In this document: piece after piece, positions 1-7,833 of the stretch | Layout of the letters: every line of letters starts with the position of its first letter | Position numbering within the stretch: the stretch's first letter is position 1 | Assembly: GCA_903930505.1 (NCBI GenBank) | Contig: CAIYYQ010000417.1 | Coordinates: 1 to 11,043 of the forward strand | Direction of reading: 5' to 3' | Origin: Methanobacteriota archaeon | Lineage (GTDB): Archaea > Thermoplasmatota > E2 > DHVEG-1 | DNA length: 11,043 nt | Notes under the pieces: model-generated | What the model saw: the letters and a program-made list of their open reading frames with translations, nothing else | Database searches by the model: none | Told to the model about the DNA's origin: nothing | Program-made: the position numbers and the translations under genes

Positions 1-405
1 ATGGATTATGTATATAATCATATGCAAATGCAATTCCAGTTACCTAAAGAGATCGTGGATTATATATTTGAGTTGATGGGTTATCATAAGTTCCGAAAGG
101 GTAAGTATATCAAACAAATCGATAAAAACAAACCCATTTTCAAGATGTTGTCAAATATGCCTTTGCTAAAAGATTGGCATGTTAGTCTATTGGTAAAAAC
201 AGAATGGATTCGACATCGACGTTCATTTTGTGATAAAATTATCAAAATATATGTTGTAAATATTACAGATGAGTATGACGACGAATTTGACAACGATAAT
301 TTTTTGACAGTATATGATTGTGGGTGGTATGAATATGATTTTGACGGTTCTTTACATAAAATAAAAAATGAACAAGTAAAAGCTACGGTGAATCAATTCG
401 TTGAC
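1..405 (+). other. F-box-like, giant-virus-like N-terminal segment fused to the SBBP protein
   Basis: Residues 12-30 (QLPKEIVDYIFELMGYHKF) have the LPxEIxxxIxxxL pattern of an F-box start. The following GKYIKQI, a WIRHRRSFC stretch and an acidic DEYDDEFDNDN segment resemble proteins of nucleocytoplasmic large DNA viruses as I remember them; no search was possible. Related SBBP proteins normally begin with a signal peptide directly before the FTENKGQ motif, which here starts at residue ~140. The join lies between about bases 364 and 410. It could be an amplification or assembly chimera, or a real fusion; I favour a chimera. Confidence 0.4.
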
Positions 406-3303
406 AATTCTGTTTTTTTCACGGAGAATAAAGGGCAGTTTCCTGAGGATGTATTGTTTCAAACTCATGTGAATGGTGCAACCGTGTATTTATGTAAGGA
501 TAAGGTTGTATCGGTTTTTATTCGTGGTAACGAGACAAGCTCTTCAAGGGATTTTGGATTATCGAATAATCGGAGATTTCCAACACATAATGAGATGCTG
601 CCGCAACCGATGGAAATGCTTTCTACCGTAGCGACCTTTGTTGGTGCGAACAGGCATGCGCAAATTCAAGGAAAAGGGTTGCTATCAAATTACAACAACT
701 ACTTCATCGGGAATAATCCAGAAAAATGGTTTACGGACGTTCCCAACTATCAAGAGGTGGTCTATACAGACCTGTATTCTGGTATTGACCTTCGCTATTA
801 TTTCCAAGGACATGCATTGAAATATGATTTTATCGTACAACCAGGAATGGATCCTTCTCGTATTCAAATTCGATACGATGGCGTTCAAAATCTAAGGATC
901 TCTCCGATGGATAATCTTGAGATGGAAACACAATTTGGACAACTCTCTGAAAAAAAACCTGTGATCTATCAAGAGAAAGACACAGGAATAAAGACTCAAG
1001 TACAAGGAAGATATGAGCTTAAAAGTTCAAATGTTTTTGGTTTTACACTAGATGAAAGATATGATCCTTCATATTCTCTAGTGATCGACCCGGAACTCGT
1101 CTACAGCACCTTCCTTGGAGGAACCTCTAATGAGTACGGAAGTGATATTGCGGTGAACAACCAAGGGTACGCCTACATCACAGGAGAAACCAGCTCATCC
1201 GATTTTCCGACAACACCTGGAACATACGATACCACCTACAACGGAGGAGTTGATGTGTTTATGACGAAACTATCTCCAAACGGAAGCAGCCTTGTGTACA
1301 CCACCTACCTCGGAGGGACCAGTAACGATTATCATTTTTATAGTCGGGTTGCAGTTGAAGATGGATACGCCACCATCACCGGACATACCACTTCGAGTGA
1401 TTTTCCGACGACACCAGGAGCATACGACACCACCTATAACGGAGGCGGGTCAGATGTGTTTGTGACGAAACTATCTCCGAACGGAAGCAATCTTGTGTAC
1501 AGCACCTACCTCGGAGGAACAGACTATGAATACGGGTATGGCACTGCGGTGGACGCAAACGGGTATGCCTACATCACCGGATTCACCATGTCATCCAATT
1601 TTCCGACAACACCCGGTGCCTACGACAGAACCTATGACGGCGTTTCTGATGCGTTTGTGACGAAACTTTCACCATCGGGGAACACCCTGGTATACAGCAC
1701 CTACCTCGGAGGAACCGGTTTTGAGATATTTGAGACTGGGTTGGGTATTGCGGTGGACAACCAAGGAAACACCTACATCACAGGAGAAACCGGCTCATCC
1801 GATTTTCCGACAACACCCGGTGCCTACGACACCACCTTCAAAAAAGAAGGCTACGATGCTTTTGTGACGAAACTCTCACCAACAGGAAACACCCTAATAT
1901 ACAGCACCTACCTTAGAGGAATCTCTGCTGATGACTGGGGTGCAGATATTGCGGTGGACAACCAAGGAAACGGCTACATCACCGGATTCACCTATTCATC
2001 TGATTTTCCGACCACAACCGGCGCCTACGACACCACCAAAAATGGTTTTGAAACCTATGATGTTTTTGTGACGAAACTCTCACCATCAGGAAACACCCTA
2101 ATATACAGCACCTACCTCGGAGGAACCTCTGATGACTATGGTTATGGTATTGCGGTGGACAACCAAGGAAACGCCTACATCACCGGATACACCACTTCAT
2201 CGAATTTTCCGACCACAACCGGCGCCTACGACACCACCTGCAACGGCGGCCGTGATGCTTTTGTGACGAAGCTATCACCATTTGGAAATATGCTCAATTA
2301 CAGCACCTACCTCGGAGGAATCGATGTCGATGCGGGGAATGGCATTGCAGTGGATGCAGATGGGTACGCCTACATCACCGGATATACTGAGTCACCAGAT
2401 TTTCCGACCACAACCGGAGCATACGACACCACATTCAATGGAAACCTGGATGTGTTTGTCTCTAAATTTTCGTTTGGACCTCCAAACAATCCACCAAATA
2501 TACCAAATCAACCGTGGGGTTCTCATTCTGGAGAAACAGGGATCACTGAAGTGTTTTATACTCGGGCTACAGATCCTGACAATGATAAAGTTGCCTATGG
2601 TTGGGATTGGAATGGAGATGGTACGGTTGACGAATGGGATGATAATAATGGTGATTATTATGTTTCTGGGGCTAGAGTATCTGCTGCTCATACTTGGTAT
2701 ACTGAAGGAACATACGATGTTAGAGTAAAAGCAAAGGATATCTATGGATCTCAAAGTGGTTTTTCAGATAAATCAACTATTATTATTCATTATAGAAATC
2801 ATGTTCCTTACCCTCCTAATAATCCTGTTGGACCCATAACCTTGCCTGTCGGTATAACTGGTTCATACAGCACAAGATCTTTTGATATCGACAATGATAG
2901 TTTATCATATGGGTGGGATTGGAATGGAGATAACATAGTTGATGAATGGACGAATTTCTACCCGTCCTATACAACGATACAGACGTCACATTCATGGGGA
3001 ATAGACGGAACTTATTACATAAGGGTTAAAGCCAAAGATACTCATGATGCAATAAGTGATTGGTCAGGATCACTCCAAGTTATAATAGGTAATGGCGGAC
3101 CGAAACCTGTAGCATCCATTGTTAATATTACACCAAATCCTGCAGCGGTCGCAAATCCAAAAAATCTCATTGGACACGAAGATCCTGTAACCTTTATTGG
3201 TGATGGATATAACCCATATGGAAGTAGTGAGAATCTTGAATATATCTGGACATCAAGTATCGATGGAGAAATTGGTTCACAAAAAAACCTTTACCAGAAG
3301 TGA
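1..3303 (+). CDS. SBBP beta-propeller / PKD exported protein, 5' part (frameshifted)
   Basis: This is the upstream part of a very large extracellular protein, probably for binding or display outside the cell; no catalytic motif is visible. Residues ~138-360 match the N-terminal domain typical of SBBP proteins (DUF7948-like; FTENKGQFPEDVLF, then YDFIVQPG and LVIDPELVYSTFLGG). Residues 366-826 hold seven SBBP blades. Two PKD-like domains follow at ~830-930 and ~931-1032 (GWDWNGDG, then HTW..G.Y.VRVKAKD), and a further Ig-like stretch starts at ~1040. The frame ends at a TGA right after a seven-A run; the same protein continues in the next frame to 5164, for a total of about 1,720 aa. The first ~130 residues contain no signal peptide and do not resemble the family. 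The start at base 1 is the window edge, so the true start is uncertain. Confidence 0.85.
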   Translation: MDYVYNHMQMQFQLPKEIVDYIFELMGYHKFRKGKYIKQIDKNKPIFKMLSNMPLLKDWHVSLLVKTEWIRHRRSFCDKIIKIYVVNITDEYDDEFDNDNFLTVYDCGWYEYDFDGSLHKIKNEQVKATVNQFVDNSVFFTENKGQFPEDVLFQTHVNGATVYLCKDKVVSVFIRGNETSSSRDFGLSNNRRFPTHNEMLPQPMEMLSTVATFVGANRHAQIQGKGLLSNYNNYFIGNNPEKWFTDVPNYQEVVYTDLYSGIDLRYYFQGHALKYDFIVQPGMDPSRIQIRYDGVQNLRISPMDNLEMETQFGQLSEKKPVIYQEKDTGIKTQVQGRYELKSSNVFGFTLDERYDPSYSLVIDPELVYSTFLGGTSNEYGSDIAVNNQGYAYITGETSSSDFPTTPGTYDTTYNGGVDVFMTKLSPNGSSLVYTTYLGGTSNDYHFYSRVAVEDGYATITGHTTSSDFPTTPGAYDTTYNGGGSDVFVTKLSPNGSNLVYSTYLGGTDYEYGYGTAVDANGYAYITGFTMSSNFPTTPGAYDRTYDGVSDAFVTKLSPSGNTLVYSTYLGGTGFEIFETGLGIAVDNQGNTYITGETGSSDFPTTPGAYDTTFKKEGYDAFVTKLSPTGNTLIYSTYLRGISADDWGADIAVDNQGNGYITGFTYSSDFPTTTGAYDTTKNGFETYDVFVTKLSPSGNTLIYSTYLGGTSDDYGYGIAVDNQGNAYITGYTTSSNFPTTTGAYDTTCNGGRDAFVTKLSPFGNMLNYSTYLGGIDVDAGNGIAVDADGYAYITGYTESPDFPTTTGAYDTTFNGNLDVFVSKFSFGPPNNPPNIPNQPWGSHSGETGITEVFYTRATDPDNDKVAYGWDWNGDGTVDEWDDNNGDYYVSGARVSAAHTWYTEGTYDVRVKAKDIYGSQSGFSDKSTIIIHYRNHVPYPPNNPVGPITLPVGITGSYSTRSFDIDNDSLSYGWDWNGDNIVDEWTNFYPSYTTIQTSHSWGIDGTYYIRVKAKDTHDAISDWSGSLQVIIGNGGPKPVASIVNITPNPAAVANPKNLIGHEDPVTFIGDGYNPYGSSENLEYIWTSSIDGEIGSQKNLYQK
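1096..2478 (+). repeat. Seven tandem SBBP blade repeats
   Basis: Seven copies of about 65-69 codons each begin with LVYSTYLGG-like sequence and run through IAVDxxGxAYITG, SSDFPTTPGAYDTT and DAFVTKLSPxGN. Seven blades would close one beta-propeller. Blades 1-4 carry PTTPG (DNA ccgacaacacc) and blades 5-7 carry PTTTG (DNA ccgaccacaacc), so the array has two sequence subfamilies. DNA identity between blades is high enough to invite slippage, unequal recombination or misassembly. Confidence 0.85.
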
Positions 3304-5164
3304 TTTATCACCCGGTGTTCACACTATTTCTCTGACTGTATCAGCAAATGGCATTTCATCTGATCCAAAAGTATCATCGCTTGAAATCATTAACGGATTA
3401 GTAATCAGACCACCTTATATATGTCCATGTATTATCGATGAAAAGGAAATTGAATCAGAACATAATAAACCTGATTGTGATTGTCGAACCGGATACACTG
3501 CTGTTTACTCAGAATCTCTTCTCAGTTTAAATTCCGCTGTAGCAGGACAGTACATTGAATTTAATACAAAACGTGATACCTATGCCAATATTCATGCGAA
3601 AATAGTAACTCTTGGTCGAACTGGAGGAATCTATGGTACAGGATACACACATTTTAATTTTTTGCACGCTAGGCCTCCCTTAGGAAACGTGCTACCTCCT
3701 TATGAACCCGGAAAGTTTTATGAACACCTTGACGTACATACATTTGAAGATTTCGCTTCTTGGGACGATTGGCTAGGCGCCATTTTAACCATGTTCGGGG
3801 ATTATATTCCTTATCATATCGATGATATTATTGAATTAATATCAGATACTCATGATTTATTAGAAGTTCAAGGTATTAATGCTGAAGAATTAAAAGAAGT
3901 ATTGCTTAATAACGGTGGTGAAATATACAATTATGAAACAACACCAATTTTGATTCATCCGGGGATCGGTTCTTTATCCAATCAGATGGCATTTAATATA
4001 TGGGCTGGATCAGGAGGAGGATGGGCGAAGGCTGCAAGGTTTTCTCTTATGGAATATGTTACTATTGAAGAATCAGATTCAGGGCCTGGATCCGGACTAG
4101 GAATAACTGGATTATGTCCAATTTATCTTACTGTTACTGATCCTGAGGGACATACGAACTCTAATATTCCAAACGCCACATACACTCAATCAGATATAGA
4201 TTTTGATGGAGAAAAAGAGGAACAGATATATATTCCGAATGTACTAAAAGGAAATTATTCTATATCAGTTGAACCGGCACCTGGAGCTAATCTTTCAGAT
4301 AATTTTTCCATACTACTTGATTATGGCGGATATAGTTCTTATCTGGTCCAGAATGTAAATATTTCAGATATTCCTTCAAACCCATATGTTTTTATGGTTA
4401 CTAGCCCAAATGTACCATCAATGCCATCCGGTCCATCAAGTGGAGCAATTGGAAACGATTATTCGTTTACAACAAGTACGATTCATCCAGAAGGAAAACA
4501 AGTATGGTACCAATGGGATTGGGGCGATGGAAATACAACGTGGCTTGGACCTTACGAATCTGGAGAAACTGTCCAAGCAAATCATACATGGACAAAAGAA
4601 GGTAGTTACGAAATAAAGGTAAAAGCAAAGAATTGTATCGAAAGCAATTGGTCTGAATCAATCTTTATGATGATAACAAACAATCCACCGAATACACCCA
4701 CGATACCATCAGGTCGAACACGAGGACTCAAAGGATCATCATACACCTACAACACATCCACAACCGATCCCAATGAAAATAATATCTCCTATATGTGGGA
4801 TTGGGGTGACGGGAACATCACCGGATGGCTTGGTCTGCATCCATCAGGACAAATCGTCTCCGCATCACATACATGGTCTGTTCATGGTTCGTATTCGGTG
4901 AAAGCCAAGGCAAAAGATACACTTGGTGCAGAGAGCAACTGGTCAACATCATTGACCGTGAACATATTCAAGCCCGGTGATGTCAACAATGACAGTATGG
5001 TCACCTTCGCAGATATCGATCCGTTTGTTGCAGCACTGGGAACCACTGAGGAACAATTCCAAACAGCACACTCCACATGGATCTGGATTGCGGCAGACTG
5101 CAACAAAGATGGTATGATCACCTTCGCTGATATCGATCCGTTCGTCGCAGTGATTGGTACCTAA
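3197..5164 (+). CDS. PKD / dockerin-like C-terminal part of the frameshifted exported protein
   Basis: This is the downstream part of the giant exported protein. The frame is open from an ATG at 3197, but the first ~30 residues only shadow the upstream frame; genuine coding starts at about 3285. In order: the end of an Ig-like domain (residues 31-68), an unrecognised domain (~70-400) with CPC and CDC cysteine pairs at 76/78 and 94/96, two PKD-like domains (~402-495 and ~496-592; YQWDWGDG and YMWDWGDG, each followed by HTW and KAKAKD-like strands), and two dockerin-like EF-hand repeats (~593-655). These have the DxNxD and TFADIDPFVA pattern that usually binds calcium and can dock to cohesin partners. 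No independent promoter or ribosome binding site is seen, so it is best read together with the 1-3303 frame. Confidence 0.85.
   Translation: MVMDITHMEVVRILNISGHQVSMEKLVHKKTFTRSDLSPGVHTISLTVSANGISSDPKVSSLEIINGLVIRPPYICPCIIDEKEIESEHNKPDCDCRTGYTAVYSESLLSLNSAVAGQYIEFNTKRDTYANIHAKIVTLGRTGGIYGTGYTHFNFLHARPPLGNVLPPYEPGKFYEHLDVHTFEDFASWDDWLGAILTMFGDYIPYHIDDIIELISDTHDLLEVQGINAEELKEVLLNNGGEIYNYETTPILIHPGIGSLSNQMAFNIWAGSGGGWAKAARFSLMEYVTIEESDSGPGSGLGITGLCPIYLTVTDPEGHTNSNIPNATYTQSDIDFDGEKEEQIYIPNVLKGNYSISVEPAPGANLSDNFSILLDYGGYSSYLVQNVNISDIPSNPYVFMVTSPNVPSMPSGPSSGAIGNDYSFTTSTIHPEGKQVWYQWDWGDGNTTWLGPYESGETVQANHTWTKEGSYEIKVKAKNCIESNWSESIFMMITNNPPNTPTIPSGRTRGLKGSSYTYNTSTTDPNENNISYMWDWGDGNITGWLGLHPSGQIVSASHTWSVHGSYSVKAKAKDTLGAESNWSTSLTVNIFKPGDVNNDSMVTFADIDPFVAALGTTEEQFQTAHSTWIWIAADCNKDGMITFADIDPFVAVIGT
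3281..3287 (+). other. Homopolymer frameshift point (A7)
   Basis: Seven A residues follow TCAC. With seven, frame 1 runs into QKNLYQK and a TGA at 3301. With six, the frame would read on as QKTFTRSDLSPGVHTISLTV, the natural continuation of the Ig/PKD-like domain that starts upstream. A one-base indel therefore splits one gene. It may be a sequencing error, a true mutation, or slippage in the cell. Confidence 0.85.
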
Positions 5165-5167
5165 TAG

Positions 5168-5224
5168 GATAACCATGCGACATTCACAGACATCGACCCG
5201 TTTGTTATATTAATGAATACGTAA
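5168..5224 (+). pseudogene. Third dockerin-like repeat stranded behind two stop codons
   Basis: After the TAA at 5162-5164 comes an immediate in-frame TAG (5165-5167), then 18 in-frame codons reading DNHATFTDIDPFVILMNT and a TAA. The TFTDIDPFV core matches the two TFADIDPFV repeats just upstream in both protein and DNA. This is a remnant of a longer dockerin-like end, cut off by stop codons or left by recombination between repeats. Confidence 0.7.
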
Positions 5225-5278
5225 TACAAACTAACTTTGAAAATAGCAAGAATAAAATAAGTTATTAGGAGAAAAAAT

Positions 5279-6547
5279 ATGAATAAAAAAATACCGTCAC
5301 TAGGATTAGTTGTTTTATTTATTATTATTGGATTGGATGGATGCATTGAAAATCATGAATCAATTTCCACCAATATTAATTGGGAAAAAACATACGATGG
5401 TCATAACTATGATGATGAAGCGCTTTCAGTTGCCACTGATGCTAAAGGAAATATCTATATCGTTGGATATACCTCAAATGTATCTGGTACAAAAGATCGA
5501 GACTGGTGGATAAAAAAATTTGATGCACATGGCAATGAAGATACCACCAATTGGAATAAAGTAATAATTCAAAAGGATCATACTGCGGAGGCAGAATCGG
5601 TTGCTACTGACGTAAATGGAAACATCTACGTTGTCGGATGGGGATTTGATCTAAGTATGCACCCTGATGACAAAGGGGGCCAAACTGCTGATGATTGGTG
5701 GATAAAAAAGTTTGATTCCAGAGGAAACGAGGATATCAATAGGTGGAATAAAACCTATGATTTCTATGGGGGTAATGATCGAGCTCTTTCGGTTGCGGTT
5801 GATACCAATGGGAACATTTATGTGGTAGGATATACAGAGGAAATACAATTTCCTAATACAATACCATATGTGTGTATAAAGAAATTTAATCAAGAAGGGG
5901 CTGAAGATACGATTCATTGGAACAAAACATTCAAAGGTGGTTATACTACAGCAATCACAACAGATGGCGATGGAAATATCTACTTTGTAGGAATTCGAGC
6001 AGATGATATGAATGAGTTGTATGGAAGTATTATTAAATTTGATGCGGAGGGAAATCAATTGTGGACGAAAGAATATCACGGAAATGGGAACTGGTTTTTT
6101 TCGCCTACCTCAGTTTTCGTGGATGACACAAAAAGTGTATATATCGCAGGAATCCGAGGGAAATCTGGAGAAATAAACATGGATTGGTGGATTAAAAAAT
6201 TTGATAAAGATGGAAACGAAGATACGATAAACTGGAATAAAACCTATGACGCTGCTGGAGATACAGATATGGCAACATCCATTGTATCTGATAGCAATGG
6301 GAAGTTATACATATCAGGATTTGGAACAAATCTTACAGGAAATAATGGTCAGGATTGGTGGATTAAACAATTTAATAAAAATGGGACTCAACTCTGGGAA
6401 GATAAAGATGATGGCGCTCACGGTGATGATTGTTGCTGGTCACTTGCTGCCGATAAAAATGGAGGTGTCTATGCAGTCGGTTTTGGTGAGAATCTGAACG
6501 GTTCCACACATAGGGATTGGTGGATTAAAAAAATAGTATTTGTTTAG
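5279..6547 (+). CDS. Beta-propeller lipoprotein
   Basis: A 422-aa protein, probably anchored on the outside of the cell by a lipid. It starts with a short basic and hydrophobic signal (residues 1-21) and an LDGC lipobox with the candidate lipidated cysteine at residue 22. The rest is seven degenerate blades of about 45-65 residues, each with WNKTYD, then S(V/I)ATDxxGNIYVVG and DWWIKKFDxxGNED. Seven copies suggest a closed propeller. The blades are related in layout to SBBP/Kelch-type repeats but not to the blade family of the neighbour upstream. An AGGAG at 5267-5271 sits seven bases before the ATG and supports this start. The gene follows the giant protein by 114 bases on the same strand. 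No enzyme motif is visible; a binding or scaffold role at the cell surface is inference. Confidence 0.8.
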   Translation: MNKKIPSLGLVVLFIIIGLDGCIENHESISTNINWEKTYDGHNYDDEALSVATDAKGNIYIVGYTSNVSGTKDRDWWIKKFDAHGNEDTTNWNKVIIQKDHTAEAESVATDVNGNIYVVGWGFDLSMHPDDKGGQTADDWWIKKFDSRGNEDINRWNKTYDFYGGNDRALSVAVDTNGNIYVVGYTEEIQFPNTIPYVCIKKFNQEGAEDTIHWNKTFKGGYTTAITTDGDGNIYFVGIRADDMNELYGSIIKFDAEGNQLWTKEYHGNGNWFFSPTSVFVDDTKSVYIAGIRGKSGEINMDWWIKKFDKDGNEDTINWNKTYDAAGDTDMATSIVSDSNGKLYISGFGTNLTGNNGQDWWIKQFNKNGTQLWEDKDDGAHGDDCCWSLAADKNGGVYAVGFGENLNGSTHRDWWIKKIVFV

Positions 6548-6598
6548 CTAATTGAGATTCTTTTGAATAAAAACCATAAAAATTTATTAAGGATGATG

Positions 6599-6620
6599 TA
6601 TACTATATATTATATAATTT
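6599..6620 (+). promoter_or_regulatory. Likely TATA-box promoter of the C25 peptidase gene
   Basis: A run of alternating T and A (tatactatatattatataa) lies 18-39 bases before the ATG at 6638. It matches archaeal TATA boxes in composition, and a GGAG ribosome binding site (6629-6632) follows five bases before the start. The leader would be very short. Confidence 0.5.
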
Positions 6621-6637
6621 GATAAAGTGGAGATCCA

Positions 6638-7822
6638 ATGAACAAATCAACTGCCAAGACCATCTGGAATAAAATACTCCTATTCAGTAGTATTTTCCTT
6701 TCCCTCGGTTCTGCATTCGCATCTGCCCTCACCGCTCAAATAAACACTTCTTATCAATCATTAGACACAACAGCCACTGAAGCAATACTTCTTATTATCG
6801 CTCCGAAAACATTTGCAAAAGAATTGCAACCACTCATCACCCATAAAGAAAAAATGGGGTTATCTACGCGTCTTGTCACCCTTAATCAAATCTACACACA
6901 ATCATCAAACCCTGGACGGGATAATGCAGAAAAAATAAAATACTTCATCAAAACAGCGATAGAGCAATGGCACACGAAATACGTTCTTCTCGTCGGTGGA
7001 AAAATCGGGCAGCTTCCCCTGTGGTATGTTCCGGTACGATACGTCCAGATGAACGACGACTGGGAACCGCAGTATCTCTCTGATCTCTACTACGCTGATA
7101 TCTATGATTCACACGGAAATTTCTCGAGTTGGGATACTGATAATGATAACCAGTATGGGGAATGGTCAGGATCACACGCAGATGATACAAATATTGATTT
7201 ATATCCCGATGTCGCAGTCGGAAGACTTCCCTGTCAGAACAAACAGGAAGTAAAAATCATGGTCGATAAAATCATCACTTACGAAACAAATACCAATGGA
7301 AAACCATGGTTCTCAGATATGCTTGTTGTTGCAGGAGACACCTATCCAGAATCAGAGAACGCGAATTGGACCGGGTACGAAGGAGAACATTATGGTGATC
7401 TCGCCATTGAAAACATGACCGGTTTTTCACCCACCCGACTCTACACATCTCTTGGAAACTTCACCGGAGCAACTGATGTTATTACGGAATTCAATAAAGG
7501 ATGCGGATTTGTGTATTTCGTTGGACATGGTAATCCAAAAACCTGGGGGAACCACCCGCCAAACAATGCAACATTTGTCAACGGACTTACCGTAAAAGAT
7601 ATGGACAAGCTGAACAACAAAGAGAAACTGCCGATCTGCATGGTCAGCGGTTGCCATAACTGCCAATTTAATGTCTCTCTTCTTAAAGTATTGAATAAAC
7701 GATCACGTTATGTCGGGGAAGATGCCTATGAATGTTGGGGATGGCGGATAACCGCTTTGTTACCCGCCCATAGTGGTGTGTTATGTGACCAAAACGTGTT
7801 ATGTGGCCAAGATTATTGGTAG
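6638..7822 (+). CDS. Gingipain-like C25 cysteine peptidase, truncated
   Basis: An exported protease, expected to cut proteins outside the cell. Residues 1-31 are a signal peptide (basic start, hydrophobic core, AFASALTA end). The catalytic domain follows: LLIIAP at 51, LVGG at 118-121, PDVAVGRLP at 190-198, and the catalytic pair His297 (VGHGNP) and Cys339 (VSGCHNCQFN), as in family C25. After the AYECWGWRITALLP stretch at 363-376 the glycine-rich GGSIATIG-type strand that normally follows is missing. The frame instead runs 18 codons into a tandem repeat (VLCDQN, VLCGQD) and stops, overlapping the 3' end of the opposite integrase gene by 10 bases. The catalytic pair survives, but the end of the domain and any PKD or sorting tail are lost, so the product is probably inactive. 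Insertion of the neighbouring element is the simplest cause. Confidence 0.85.
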   Translation: MNKSTAKTIWNKILLFSSIFLSLGSAFASALTAQINTSYQSLDTTATEAILLIIAPKTFAKELQPLITHKEKMGLSTRLVTLNQIYTQSSNPGRDNAEKIKYFIKTAIEQWHTKYVLLVGGKIGQLPLWYVPVRYVQMNDDWEPQYLSDLYYADIYDSHGNFSSWDTDNDNQYGEWSGSHADDTNIDLYPDVAVGRLPCQNKQEVKIMVDKIITYETNTNGKPWFSDMLVVAGDTYPESENANWTGYEGEHYGDLAIENMTGFSPTRLYTSLGNFTGATDVITEFNKGCGFVYFVGHGNPKTWGNHPPNNATFVNGLTVKDMDKLNNKEKLPICMVSGCHNCQFNVSLLKVLNKRSRYVGEDAYECWGWRITALLPAHSGVLCDQNVLCGQDYW

Positions 7823-7833
7823 CCACGTAACTC
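7778..7833. repeat. Tandem 18-bp repeats with inverted copy at the element-peptidase junction
   Basis: GTGTTATGTGACCAA (7778-7792) and GTGTTATGTGGCCAA (7796-7810) are direct copies with an 18-bp period and one mismatch. A third, inverted copy lies at 7816-7833 (TTGG, three extra bases, then CCACGTAACTC), matching 13 of 15 positions to the reverse complement. Copy 2 and the inverted copy form a loose dyad around 7811-7815. Their place at the 3' end of an integrase gene and at the break in the peptidase gene suggests recombinase binding or attachment sites. Confidence 0.5.

Noticed and set aside
2282..2728. 148-codon plus-strand frame over the last blades and first PKD
   Set aside because: Shadow of the SBBP/PKD frame, which shows conserved repeats through the same bases.
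7778..7810. IS-type terminal inverted repeats
   Set aside because: The copies are direct and at one end only, and the enzyme is a tyrosine recombinase rather than a DDE transposase.
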